Shown here: one piece after another, positions 22,678-35,437 of the stretch | How positions within the stretch are numbered: the stretch's first letter is position 1 | Layout: each line of letters opens with the position of its first letter | DNA from: Epiperipatus broadwayi | Lineage: Eukaryota > Onychophora > Udeonychophora > Euonychophora > Peripatidae | Reading direction: 5' to 3' | Assembly (NCBI GenBank): GCA_028023455.1 | Contig: JAQFVV010006221.1 | Span: forward strand, 5,189,011-5,253,010 | Length of the DNA: 64,000 nucleotides | Translations under genes and position numbers: made by a program | The notes under the pieces: model-generated | Databases searched by the model: none | The model's input: only the letters and a program-made list of their open reading frames with translations | Told to the model about the DNA's origin: nothing

Positions 22678-23742
22678 CACCTGGGTCTCGTTTTATGCGG
22701 ATTATTTTAATGCGATTTTGAAGTTATGCGATTCATGTTTCTTCTTAAAATTTTTCATATTTCACTATATTTATTAGATATCAAGAAATTTAAATTATTA
22801 ATAACTTATTTTGACTTGAAATACTTTTTTTTTTTTCAAAAATATAACGTTATATTAGCAGCTAACAGGAATATGGCCTGAAACTGTATTTAGAAAAAAT
22901 AACCTACTTATACTAATGAGTAATTAATAATAATAGATTTATACTTACATATAAAAATATCGCAATAAATATTCAAAAATTTTAAACTTTTAAAATACAT
23001 TTTGATAGATGTAACAGAAATAAATAATGTAGATTTTTAAAATAAATAACGAAGATTTTATTGATTTTACAAACTGAAAATAATATTTCTAATGATAATG
23101 TATCATCTTTTTGTTTTGATTACGATCTCATTTTTTAAATATAGAAACAAAGTGTGAACATTTAAAATTTATTTCAGTAGTATAAATCAGTTGTCAACAG
23201 AAAACTATTAACACAGCACAAGACTGAAATTGGCACTAGTTGTGTAAATGGGATGGAGCAGAGTATGGAAAAACTTAGAGTGGGGAATGGAAAATAAAGT
23301 GGCTAACAAGTTTCTCGGGGCATAATTGCTGAGAGATTCTTGACTTCGTTCAAGGAGAAGCTACATCACATTACATTGACGAATCTAATTTCTTACCAGT
23401 TTACAAACGAATCGCATATCGTCAAATTGCGATAATGATTAAAATACGTAAGAAAAAATGTCAAATTAAATACTGTAGTTAATAAAAAAAAGTAAAAATA
23501 GTTTGTCTTGTGCATAATTTTTTTCAAATATTTGATATTTTTTATTAGTCATACTTTATTTTCTTATTTTTTTAATACAAATTATAAAGTAATTTTTCCT
23601 TGTTGCTTTGCTTTTATGCAAATTCAGAAAATTACAGACCCTATCCCCATTTTTCAAGGTAAGTTAAGTCTATTTTTGTGCGATTTTTTTTAATGCGGAT
23701 TTTCTGTGGAACCTATCTACCGCATAAAACGAGGCCCAGGTG
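22678..23742. mobile_element. Tigger/pogo-like DNA transposon, non-autonomous, 1065 bp
   Basis: The termini are CACCTGGGTCTCGTTTTATG and the complement of CATAAAACGAGGCCCAGGTG. TA duplications flank both ends (22676-22677, 23743-23744). Repeated ATGCG and GCGATT words just inside each end are typical of Tigger-type elements. The interior has no transposase and contains a fragment of the esterase-type LINE (23247-23384). It lies in PTTG1IP intron sequence directly after the 22434-22530 exon. Confidence 0.8.
23247..23384 (+). mobile_element. 3' end fragment of the esterase-type LINE
   Basis: AAAGTGGCTAACAAGTTTCTC, CTGAGAGATTCTTGACTT and a closing ACATCACATTACA match 51110-51189 (AAAGTAGCTAATGGGTTTCT, CTGAGAGACTCCTGACTT, CACATCACATCACA). 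It is a 5'-truncated insertion inside the Tigger-like element and defines the LINE 3' terminus as a short ACATC-type repeat. Confidence 0.75.
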
Positions 23743-24429
23743 TAATAGTAAATAAAATGTATTATTTTTCCAAGTTCTATTTGAAAAAATAATAATCAAG
23801 TTTGATTATAGTTATCAACTTGTCTAAAATTTGTAATAATCCAAGAAAAAAATAAAAACATGTCGAAGATAAAGAAACATAGATATTTTAATTAAACACT
23901 TCTCATAAAATTCTAGTCAGTTTCTCAAATCATAACTATTTTTCTGCCTCATAAGGTCTAGATTATTAGATAATATTCTAATATTATTCAAAGTTTATAG
24001 AGTTATCTGAAAATAATCTCTAATCCTCTTATTCTCATGTTCCACAATTATTATTAGAATATAATTCAAGTTTTCTTGAGCTTCATCAAGGTTGTCAAGA
24101 TCAAATGTATATATTTAGAGATAATAGCTGTTAACAGTATTACTAAAATGCATCTTTTCATAAATTTAGATTTTATTATAGCCTCTGAGTATGCAGCGTT
24201 TGAACTATCTATGAAAGTTCTTCAATATCCAAATAAAAAAAATCCATTTTTATAATCAAAAAAGAATATGTAAGCACAATGCTTAACTTGACCAAATATA
24301 ATTTGCTATCTTGATTGAAGATGTTTCTTCAAAATATTCTTAACATTTTGCTCCATCATAATTATCATTTTCAACCCTTATTAATTCATTACAAAATGAT
24401 CTTTACATGTTTAATCAAATTTCTCTGAT

Positions 24430-26560
24430 CCATAGCCTCTCTACATTTATTCCAACAAACATCCATATATCATCTTTTCGTTTTATATATAAATCTCTTT
24501 CTATTTTTATTTTGTAATTAATTTTTGGAATGAATTTTAGCTGTTCATCTATTATCATCTCTTCTAGGAATATATCCAATTAAATTTCTTAATTCTTTCA
24601 AGGATGTCATTGATGCCTGTTTGTTATCTCTTCTATCTACTTCCATTTGATCCCTTCATATTATTTTTAATATACATCTCCCCATGCTTTATTGTCTAGT
24701 CTGAAGTTTTTGTACTGTTCCTTTATTAAGTCTCCAGGTTTCAGATTCATGTACAAGAACTGGCATATTTCCTTTTACTATTTATTTTTTACAAAAAAAC
24801 TTCAAGCTTAATTCTATAGTTAATTTTTATCCATTATATTTTCATCAGTTTAAAAATTAGATCAAAACATTTATAGTTAGTAAACTCCTAATACATTACT
24901 TAGTCTTTTTAACAATTAACTTTATTCCTATTTTTATTTGATAGCCTTTTAAATATATCAAATTTATTGAGCGCAAGCAGATAACATTGTAATAACGTGA
25001 AAGCTAAATCCTTTGAAAGATGCGCTTTAAAGATGCTTATGTGACAGTCAATCAGATGTAATAATGACTGTATGTGGAACTCTTAATTCTAAAACACAAA
25101 CCAGAAGGTTTTAGCTTTCACGTTATTACAATGTTATCTGCTTGTGCTTAATAAATTTGATATATTTACATTTGTTATTATCATTTCATTAGATTTGAAA
25201 ATTGCTTCATAGTAAATCAAAAGCTTTTGCGTTGTTTATTTATATATAATATTTAGTGAATTAAATGTGAAGGTATTTTAAGCTTCACACTCTTAGTTCG
25301 AAATGCTTGAGTCTGGCTTATTCATATATAAATTTAAGCATAGAAGAAGGTGGGTCCCATCTTTTTCTTATAATTCTGGCTTGTGTTTTGGAATTAAAAA
25401 TTCCAGGTGCAGTCATTATTACATCTGATTGGCTGTCACATAAGCATGTTTAAAGTGCACCTTTCGAAGGTTTTTAATAGCCTTTTATGAAATCTAAGTG
25501 GTTTAAATAATATCCATTTATTTTTATTTCCATAGCTTCCCATTTTAATCCATAAAATACTTCATATAAGACTGCAGATTAACATTACTAAAGGTGTATG
25601 ACAAGTTGATTCCATATATCCAAAATATATGGAATTGCCCTGTCATATGCTGTTAGCAATGTTATTCTACTTGGTGTTATTATGTAATTTAATTGCTGTT
25701 GATGTATTTTGATAAGTAGTTTTCAAAATTTGATAATATCCCCATGTTTATAGAGATGAATGACTTTTTATAATCTATAAATTCAAGACATAAAGATAAC
25801 TTATACTCACTAGACTTTTTTGTAATTTCTTTTAATATTTTGATGTGATTCATTGTTATTATAATTTTTATGATCTTATAAAGATGCATAGAATTATAGA
25901 AGATTGATAGATTTATTATGTTAATTTATAAATATTAATATCATTAATACATTCTTCAATTATGTGGTACATCTTTATCATATAGACATTTGCTATACAG
26001 TTTTACCTACAATTTTTTTATTTTCTTAATGGCTTCTTTTTAAAATCTATAATAATTTCATCTTTTCTTGGAACTTTTTCATTTTTTTTCTTCATTTAAA
26101 ATATTTGGTTATTTTTCAAAAAATTTTGTTGAAATTGTAGGAAGTACTTTTTTTTTTTTAATACTCTATAATTCTTTATAGAGCTCTTCCACATACTTAT
26201 AAATGATATCATCTTTCTATTTAGTGACAGTACTATTTTTTTTGTTATTGATGAACACCTTTCCTTCCAATATCAAGATGTGTTATATTTTTGAGATATC
26301 TTTTTTCTTCTGCAGGTTTTCTTGTCAATTCACAATTATATTCTCATTTATCACTATTAATTATTTTGGTAATATTTTACAGAATTTCATAATCAATTTT
26401 TATAAATAGATCCTTTTTAAATATTTTCATTTTTTTTTTTTAATGTTTTGTATTTAACTTAAGACTTCTATTTATTTTGATCAAACCTTGTAACTAATTT
26501 TTAACAGTCTTCAGTTAAATATATTTTCTTCAAATTTTGACATTATGTTTGTTTTTCATG
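24430..26560 (-). pseudogene. RTE-like LINE remnant, interrupted
   Basis: Block by block it aligns with 2150-3900: ...TCTCCAGGTTTCAGATTCATG (compare 2508-2530), AGTCTTTTTAACA, the TTTTAATCCA.AAAATACTTC block, ACATCTTTATCAT.TAGACATTTG and TTAGTGACAGTA. It is far more decayed than the 2-5 kb copy, with frequent stops. It is split by the insertion at 24952-25476. The 5' part (endonuclease) is not recognisable. Confidence 0.7.
24952..25476. mobile_element. tandem/inverted element, monomer about 361 bp
   Basis: An 11-bp duplication ATAGCCTTTTA (24941-24951, 25477-25487) flanks 525 bp inside a dead RTE copy. The right part (about 25110-25470) is one monomer, from TTAGCTTTCACGTTATTAC to CACCTTTCGAAGG. 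The left part (24952-25108) is its inverted complement but spans monomer end joined to monomer start. That requires a tandem or circular template. I found no hammerhead: the nearest candidate has CAGATAA where CTGANGA is required. Confidence 0.7.
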
Positions 26561-26599
26561 ACACTGTTATATAAGAATGTAATATTTTATTGGAGCCCA

Positions 26600-27600
26600 A
26601 ATTTAAATCGGTTCAGTAAATTTTGAATTGAGCAGTGGTGCGATATTTTTTAAAGCAGATTCTTTGATTTAATTTAAGAAAAAAATTTTAGAGACGTTTA
26701 TAATTAAAACTGAAATGAAGGATGAAAACTTAATTTCCCTTTGGATTGTTTATGCTAAACTTGCTTTTTTAAATTGCTACCTTAATAAAAACAAAAAATT
26801 TGTAATTTGACTTTTAAGTGCTTTCATTTAATTTGAGGAAGAAATTTTAAGCAGGTTTACAATTAATTAAAATAGAAAGAAAATAATTAAAAAGAAAAGA
26901 AAGTTCAAGTCTTTATTTTCCTTTGGATTGTTTATGTAAAACTTGTATTTTTAAACTGCTGCTTTAATAAAAATAAAAACCTCTTATAATCTACTTCTAC
27001 CATACAAACTTTCTTCAAATTTGTACATGTGTTTGATACAGATGACAATGCAAGATTTTGGGATTAAAATGAACAGATTTTCTTCAAATTTTGTACATGT
27101 GTTTGTTACAGATGGCAATGCAAGATTTTGGGATTAAAATGAACAGATTTTCTTCAAATTTTGTACATGTGTTTGATACAGATGACAATGCAAGATTTTG
27201 GGATTAAAATGAACAGATTTTCTTCAAATTTTGTACATGTGTTTGATACAGATGACAATGCAAGATTTTGGGATTAAAATGAACAGATTTTCTTCAAATT
27301 TTGTACATGTGTTTGATACAAATGACAATGCAAGATTTTGGGATTAAAATGAACAGATTTTCTTCAAATTTTGTACATGTGTTTGATACAGATGACAATG
27401 CAATATTTCAGTGTTGCCCAACCTAACAGTATTGGCAGGCCACAATATAAACCACATTCAAATCAGTTTGATAAGTTTTGAATCGTGTGCAATAGAGGAT
27501 GATATATTTTTTAAGAAAATGTTTTCATTAGGAAAATTTTTTAAGGGAATTGACAATCAATTAAAATAGAAGTGAAGGATGAAATCTTAATTTCTATTAG
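26600..27600. repeat. diverged repeat block of ~165-bp units surrounding a minisatellite
   Basis: TTAATTT.A.GAA.AAATTTTA...AATTAAAA..GAA...CTTTGGATTGTTTATG recurs at about 26680-26770 and 26830-26940, with a third degenerate relative at 27515-27600. The word CAGT..ATTTTGAAT.G occurs at both outer edges (about 26615 and 27462). The 70-bp tandem array lies inside. No coding content. Confidence 0.5.
27010..27404 (+). repeat. 70-bp tandem repeat, about 5.6 copies
   Basis: The unit contains TTCTTCAAATTTTGTACATG, TGTTTGATACAGATGACAAT and GCAAGATTTTGGGATTAAAA. GGATTAAAAT recurs at 27061, 27131, 27201, 27271 and 27341, an exact 70-bp spacing. Units differ by only a few substitutions, so the array expanded recently. 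It is intronic, and length polymorphism is likely. Confidence 0.95.
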
Positions 27601-28063
27601 ATAGAACTGACTAACTTCATTTTTCTTCTTATAACTAGTTGCAGACTTAATATATTTTATTTTGTACAAATTATCAATCATTTTATTATGAAAAATAAAC
27701 TGAACTACATTAATGACTATCTATTGTATATTAATGCTTAAATTTTTCTATCTTTATTAATTGGTTTAAAAAAAAGAAACACTTTAAATAAAAAAATTGT
27801 CAAAAATTTTTCACATTAAAAGACTACCATCATTGGAAAGCTTGTTACATAGTATATAGTAAGTAAGATTAAATATTCGAATGAATTTATTTGCTCAGGA
27901 GTACGTAAAAAATTCGAGCACTGGAATTGATTCCTGAACCTATATTCCAGAGTTTGATATTTTATAACTCTGCTAAACTATACAGGGTATAGTATGTAGT
28001 ATTTTATTTTTATTTTATCGAAAAGTAAATAAAATAAAATGTTTACAATATAATAGGTTAAGC

Positions 28064-28462
28064 CAGGGGTCCCCAACCGTTTTGCACTTAAGAGCACATT
28101 GTATAATACCGGCCAGGTGGCGGGCAACATTTATTTTTTTCAACCAGATGGCGGGCATCATTTATTTTTACAATGTAAATTTATAGTTGGATATTGTTAA
28201 TAATACACATAATGTACAAAAAAATATTTATTTCAAAAATAAAATTTTAACTTATAATTAATGTTTATATTTTTATGCTGTAAAAGTATAGTATGCCCTA
28301 CAATTTGATTACAATATAATACAATAATTTATAAGAAAATTTAAAAATTAAATTTATTTGCATCAGATAAATAATTTTTTATCGTGTTCGGATAGCGGCG
28401 GGCACACGTAAAATGGTCTGCGGGCGCCATGGTGCCCATGGGCATAGGGTTGGGGACCCCTG
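28064..28462. mobile_element. hAT-type miniature element, 399 bp
   Basis: The termini CAGGGGTCCCCAACC and its exact complement GGTTGGGGACCCCTG are flanked by a perfect 8-bp duplication GGTTAAGC (28056-28063, 28463-28470), the hAT signature. The subterminal GGCCAGGTGGCGGGC and GCGGGCACACGTAAAATGG are GC islands in AT-rich DNA. A second copy lies at 56140-56438. The short minus-strand frame across it is not a gene. Confidence 0.93.
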
Positions 28463-28470
28463 GGTTAAGC

Positions 28471-30875
28471 ATTTGTTTAACATTACATTTGATTAAATAT
28501 AATGATGGAGAAACAACATTCTTTATAAGCACAATAAGCAATTCAAATTCAATTTTTATGTAATTAATATAATACTATACAGTAATAAATATTTAAAATT
28601 TCTATGCCTCATTTTTACTGTTATTTCAACTTGAAAAACAACCATCCCCACTCTACTGTAAAGCTTGAATAATCAATGGATACCTCCATTTCCAAACTAG
28701 TTAACTGATTTTTATATTCATCAGTGAAGACTAATATTCAAAGTTGAAACTAATTTATCTTTTCATTTAGCAGCTATCTTTTATTTCTTTATACTATTAA
28801 AGTTAATACCCTGAAATTTAGGAAAAACTTAAATGCAGCTGACTTTCATACAGCTCTGACATCAAGATAGTTTCTATATATTTTAGAAACATCAACTTTA
28901 TGATAGTTGGTAGGTCCCCTCTTAGACACGAAGGCCAATAACAACAACATCAACACATTCTTACATGGTTACCCACATTCCTCCAATAATAGTCAGTGCA
29001 GCTTGAGTAATCAGCTGACACAAATGGTATGTAAGAAAGTTAGGCCAGTTTGAAATCTTAGGTTTTTTTTTTATATATATCAATTTGAATATAATAAAGA
29101 GTAAAAGGTAGCTGCTAGATAAATAAGCACATTAATTCCAGTTTTGAATCCTAGTCTTCACTGATAAAAGAAAAAGCCAGAAACTGATCTGACGATGGGG
29201 TTTATAGGACTAAACTACGTGGTTTCATTGATTAATCAAGCTTACAATAAATGCTTCTTCAGTATGATGGGAATGACTGTTCTTAAAGACATGAGAAAGC
29301 ATGTGGAAAATAGTGATTTCATTTAACTATTATTTATACAGAAAACTTTATAATCAAGACTTGTAAATTATTGATGGTGAACTTGTATTTGATTGTCACA
29401 TTACCAATCTATTTTCCAACATAACTATACCTGCTATTGTATCTGACTTTCACAATTTATAGCGAGAAATGTATTACTAAGATCTCCGGTATACATCTAA
29501 AGGTGACAAAGAAAAACTAACTTCAAATAATACTTGTTAGATTATAAGACTTCGCTCTGCTTTTTATTTTTTTTTGTACCACCTTTCTTACTGATTTTAA
29601 TTTGAAATCAACCTCTTTCCCACTCTCAGAGTTGATTATTTAATTATATTCTCAATTCTTTATAGCCATCATAGCTTCTTTTTTTTTTTAAAGTTAAGAT
29701 TTATATATTTCTCAACTCATCTTTTTAATCTTTCAAATTAAAGTTATTTGTTCCAATGTTGCATTTCTGGTCCAGAAAATAATTATGCTTCAGATTTGAA
29801 CCAAAAATCTTTTATTGTCTAATCAAACAACTTTTATCTAATACTCTCTAATTTATTTGTAACAGAATGATTATTATGTTATGTAATTTCATAAAGTTTA
29901 ATTTGTTTATATTTCTTGATATTACTCATACTTTAAAAAAAATTGCTAATCTGTTTACTTCCTGCAAATGTTTTTAATTGTAATTAAATTTGGTGTATCA
30001 TAAATATTTATTTTTACATTTGTGATTAGGTTTTTTTTGAAAATATAGAAAATTTTTAGGACTACAATGAATTTTCTATTTATAGCACTTTCAACCAATG
30101 TTTGAAACAGATTTTTGTTTTAGAATGGTTGTATTTTTTTAATGAGGCTAAAAGATACTATCTTACAATTTCAAATTTTAACTTGCTCTTTCTGACAACA
30201 ACAAATATTTGTAATTAGCATCAAAAGTGGTAGTAAATTGATAATTTTTTAAATGCATTTTCAGTGGTGTTTTAGTCGGAGAATCATTTTTGAGAACATC
30301 ATTGTCAGCAAGGAGAGAATTTTGGGAAAATTTTTGATTTAATTATTGTCCCTAAGGAACTGAAATTTATTTGTTATTGAGGTCAATAAACATGAACTAT
30401 TTCTTACTTGTTCTGTTTAATGATTCTAAATTTTTTTGAGATCATAATAAGGGCAAATTCTTAAGTTTTTGCCACTTGATTATGTAATGAAAAATTTAGA
30501 TTCATATGGAATATAATTATTGGTTCAATTTGTACTCAACATGTTACTTGTTTAAATTATATTACTAATAATCCTTGATGCAATAAACAATATAGTTGTC
30601 AATCTTTGCAATTGATTTTTAAAAATGTGTCATTAATAATAGTATGAATTCAGTAGTGGAGTTAACTAATCTATTTTGTAATTTTTAAGTTTGATTTTTC
30701 CTTGTCTAATTATTTTTTTTCATTTAATTACAACCTTTTCTTATATTATTAATTTATATATTTTCTATTTAAAGAATTATATATACTTGAATAAATATAT
30801 ATGTATTTTGTAAAAATTGTGTTTAATGTAAAAAATTTGCCATCATTTGTTATATAAAATTATAATTTTTTTTAG
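28471..30875. other. PTTG1IP intron, no recognised element
   Basis: AT-rich intron sequence. No coding block, terminal repeat or tRNA-like box was recognised. It ends in a T-rich tract and the acceptor TTTTTTTTAG at the next exon. Confidence 0.5.
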
Positions 30876-30990
30876 TAAATTTTCAAGACTTAATAATTGC
30901 GATGGCTGTCATCGGTGGACTATTAATAATAACTTTTTCATGTTGTATATATTGCTGTTGTTGTCGAACCAGTAAAAAAAGTAGGAAACG
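30876..30990 (+). CDS. PTTG1IP: PTTG1IP homologue, transmembrane exon
   Basis: The 115-nt exon lies between acceptor TTTTTTTTAG and donor GTAAGT. It reads NFQDLIIAMAVIGGLLIITF then SCCIYCCCC and RTSKKSRKR, continuing phase 1 to phase 2. It supplies the single membrane helix, the juxtamembrane cysteine cluster (likely palmitoylated, by analogy) and a basic stop-transfer segment. The match to mammalian PTTG1IP (NFEALII.MSVVGG, then a CCCCCC cluster and basic residues) is unmistakable in order and spacing. The intron before it is about 8.3 kb and the one after about 10 kb. Confidence 0.93.
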
Positions 30991-33879
30991 GTAAGTTCAG
31001 TATTTATTATCTAATTAAAGAATACAAATGTTAAATTTATGTGCTAATTTTATTTATATCTGCAAAATAAAAATAATTTTTCTAATATCCCAATTAAATT
31101 AAACAAGTTCTTTTTTATTAGGTTGGGTTGTGTGGTTTCTTCTTCTGAATTAAAGATTATTCATTAATAAATGTATTATGTATAAAGTTACATATTATCA
31201 TTTGTCTAAGAGCAAGTTCCATAGATTCCCCAATTTCTTTTTTTAGTTCTCTATTTCAATTGCTCTATTCTTTTATAATTAACTTCTCAGTTTTTTTTTT
31301 TTATTTGTTTATTTTTCCTTATCTTATCTTAATTTTTCATTTGATAAAATATCTTTGGTTAAAATAAGTGATATTAGCCTTAAGTTATACAATTATTTTT
31401 TTTCGATTTTTTTCCCCCCAAAATTATGTCTCAAAAATCCCCAATGGCTTTTTTTTTTTAATAGCCCAAGTTTCTATTCTGCATGAAGTCACAATTTAGT
31501 CAAAACATTTTACTTATCCTTTTTTCTTAATTCCAAATTCCATGGCATACAAAATAGTATGATTGTTTGTTGAAAGCATGTTTAATCATTATTTTTCTCA
31601 TTTAATTTTTTTAAATTCTTCTCCTCATCACTTATTTATCTTTCTACAAGCTATTTCTGAGCTACCCTACAATTCATTCAATTTTCATCCTTGTCATTTA
31701 TATTTTAAATAAACCTTTTTTAATACACTTATTCAAACTTACTTATGATGTGTCACTATAATTCACAGGTTAGATTCCCTAAAGAATCATTTTAATAAAC
31801 TTATAAACAATGCCTGCTCTCTTGCATTAATATCAGTTCATTGATCAAATAAAATATGGCTACTTTTATCTTCATTGTTACTTCTTTTTTTTTTTTTACT
31901 GTAAAGTGGTTCATTGTTAATAATTGTTTAGCCAAAAACTTTCAGTTGACATTGCCTGACTTAAATTTTGAAAGTGATCATTTAAACAATTCATTTACAC
32001 TGGTACCAAATTGTTTAATTTTGCTGTTTATTTACTAGATGTTGTTTATATCTCATTTCTTATATTTTAAAAATATGTGCACCTTGCAACTATTTTTATT
32101 ATTGTACTAGCTTCTGTAAATTTATTTGCTCTGTTTTGCACATGATTAATATATATATTCTTTTTTTTTTAATAATTAAATTTGGAATTTGATAGCTTCC
32201 TCTAATTAAAAAATATTTGCAACTTCGATTATCATATTGCTTATAACTATTTTTATTTATTTGTAAATTTATTCACTATATGTTTTGTATATGATTAATT
32301 TATATATATTATATAACCTTTCTGATGTACATCACATGTATTACTTTTAAAAACAATAAATATAAAAAATTGTATTTTTTAGTAGCAAATCATAATATAT
32401 CAATAAGTTGAAAACAAAATAATTTGTAAAAAATAAAAACGTTATTTCTTTGTTTACTTTTAAAATAATATTTTGAAAATAAAATGAATTATTTTCAAAA
32501 GTGTTAAATATTGATAATAAAAAAAAAAAACTAATAGAACAAACAATTCAGACATTCCAATGGTTGCTATGGTATTTGGATGAGTGCCAGATAGAAAAAA
32601 ATTAGTGTCATCTGTTAAAAGATCATCTTCGTGCTTCTTATAAAATTAGAGCTATGAAGATGATTGGATTCTTATATATATTTATAACGTCAGGGTAAAG
32701 ACTGAATTAGAGTTTTATTTCATCTTTCTGGAAGTGTAACTTTCTTCATGTAACTATGATAATGCCCTAATAATAATACTGAATAATGCCTAAGTATATC
32801 TACAAATGCTGGATCAGATTTGCGTACAGTATAGCAAAACTAGATAATTGAATAGATAAGTAAATTTAGAAATGAACTTTGGATTGCAAGAAGAAATCAC
32901 CGAGGAAAAAAAATAATTACACATTTTAGACATCTCTGATTTTTTTAAATACAAAGCATAACTATAAAAAAATAAATTATTATTTTTGGAAAAATTCTTT
33001 AAGTTGATAAATATATAGATATGAAACTATGAGGATACTTTCGTTATGACCAGAGATCTTATTTTTAAATTTGTGTTTAGCTCAACTGGAAACAAAAATA
33101 AGATAAATTTGGTAAAAACTTTTAGAATGGCTTAATTGAGTGAATAATAATTTGAATTAAAATATCAAAAGATATTTTGCTTTTCAAAATATGTATTTTC
33201 TATTTAAATAAAAATTAATATAATATTTTTTTCTCTCTTGATTATATAATTAAATTCAGAGATACAATAGAATGAAAACATTAATTTTCAAATATTTTTT
33301 GTCATGTATGTTCCGTATTTTATTGTGTTGATTTATGTAAATATACAAGAGTTATATTATTTATATTCTATTGTTGTATTAAATAAAGTTTTTATTATAG
33401 TTAAGAATATTTTGTCATTAAGTTTTCATCTGATAATCACGCATATAATTTTCATATTTACATCAGAATAATATTATAAATTTTGGAGAAGATGGTGATC
33501 AGGAAATAAAGCTCCAGTCTGCTCATTGTCTGTGGCTATTATGAATTAGGGTAAAAATTTTGTTTTGGATTAGTCACTCCATCACGTACATGGTCGCTCA
33601 CTAGTAATTATTTTCCATAAAAAAGCATTTTAAATCTTTATGGCAATTCCATTACAATATTATTTTGTTGTTTGTAATTAATTTTGGCAATTTGATAGCT
33701 ATTACGAATAACTCTTCATGGAAGTCTCTTTTTGTTTGAATTTTTTTTTTTACGTATATTGTGTACTTTCTATTATTACTGTTATATTGTGTAATTATTA
33801 CTATGCTGCCTCCACCACCAGATTATAATATATGGTTAGTAGTGGACCATGGCTTTTGGGGAAAATTACATGCAGTACT
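30991..33879. other. PTTG1IP intron, no recognised element
   Basis: AT-rich intron with homopolymer runs. Scattered small frames have no conserved blocks. Confidence 0.5.
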
Positions 33880-35125
33880 TACCCTGCAAAAGTCTGTCAA
33901 CTCCTGGTTTAAATAATAAAGGTATATCAGATGATTAGAAAAATGCAATAGTGATAATCAATACTTAAGAAATATGACAAGAAAGCAATAAAAATTACAA
34001 TCTTATCAATCTTCTGTCAGTTTTTTGCAACATCTTTACTAACATTATTGCAACTTTTCTATATAAAACTTTGAACTCAAATCAATCAAAATAACTACAT
34101 TGTTTTAAAAATGATTATAGTACAATATATATCATCAAAGTTTTGAAAGAAATTATGGAAAGAACCAACAAATATGAGTTGCCATTTTGTTTTTGATTTG
34201 AAAATTATATAAAAAAAAATTTGATTCTATAAGCATTTTACTGGTAATTAATTTTTAGTACATTAGGACAGACCCAGATATCAAATTCTGAAAAATATTT
34301 ATTGTAATGAACTCATAAGGTTATCTGATATTACTAAGAAGATGAATATTGATAAGAATATATGACAATCGATTGCATGTTTAAAACTTTTTATAACTTT
34401 TTTAAAATTGAAAGCTAGGAGAATATAAATAAATGGAATTATCTTTAAATTATTTAGATTTTGCAGATAATATGAATGTTTTTATAACTAATTCTTATGG
34501 GCTTTAGAAATGTTACAAGATGTATCAAATCAAAGCAGAAAAGTAAAACTAAAAATATATGCTAAAAAGATGACTTTGCAAAAAGGATAAAATAATCATT
34601 GATTGTAATGAATTAAAAAAATTGACTACAAATACTTAATTAGATTATAATGACTGAAAATAATCATAGAATTAAAATTGTGTGGAGTGCTTTTGATGAA
34701 ATTTCTTAATATTAAAAGGCAATGTACCTAAATCTTTGAAAAGGAAATCTTAATAATAAATGTTTTGAATTTACGCATACATGTGGATCTGAGACTTGGA
34801 TACTTAATAGAAAGTCAATGCAAAGATTTCAAATCTCATAACAGAGAATATGTATTTTGATAATAACAAGGATGAATTGAAAACAAAATTTAAAAATGAG
34901 AAAATAAATAGTAACCTTTGACATCATTGAAAGAATTAAAAGATTGAAATGAGCTTAGAAAAGACATGTCATTAGTAAAGATGTTTTAAAATTCCAAAAG
35001 ATTGTAGAAGTCCTAAAAAGAGATTTCATGTGAGATGAATGGATAAGGAAATTTGCTGTAATGTTGCATCAGAAAAATCTTATCCTGCACTGGATTGATA
35101 ATGGTTGATAATGATGATATTATGT
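33880..35125 (+). pseudogene. RTE-like LINE remnant, RT part
   Basis: Plus-strand blocks correspond to the RT and C-terminal half of the 2-5 kb element: CTTATCAATCTTCTGTCAG (RT2 region), ATTTAGATTTTGCAGATAAT (FAD-), CATGTGGATCTGAGACTTGG (C-terminal LTYGSETW), and the terminal CTGCACTGGATTGATAATGG with GATGATG. The endonuclease is missing. Stops occur every few dozen bases. It is ancient. Confidence 0.65.
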
Positions 35126-35437
35126 AACAAGAAAATCTTATTGGTGAGTATGAAAGTATATTATTACATAATAATTCCTCAAATGCTTTATGTAAGCAGT
35201 AGTTGCACCAGTATATTAATCAACAAAGTAGGAGAATAAACATCTAATAAAAGATGGCTAATCATGATTAATTTCTAGGGTATTTTACAAAAATGAAGTT
35301 TTAGGAACTTTTTAGATGTATGATTTATAAGATGTAAATGGTTGTAATTATATTTATTTCAGTGTTTTTTTTTTAGAAGAAAATATATGTAAATCACATT
35401 AAAATAAACTAAATGAAAATTTTTCTTAACACAGTTA

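Noticed and set aside
25110-25170. Hammerhead-like GAAAGCTA with upstream CAGATAA in the 361-bp family (minus strand)
   Set aside because: Two invariant core residues (U4 and G8) differ in both copies, and stem II is not formed.
28341-28541. 66-codon minus-strand frame with PGVPNPMPMGTMAP
   Set aside because: It is simply the GC-rich end of the hAT miniature element read through.
29193-29240. CTGACGA motif near 29190 and CTGATGAGAATC near 51229 as possible hammerheads
   Set aside because: No GAAA box at suitable distance and no stem I pairing.
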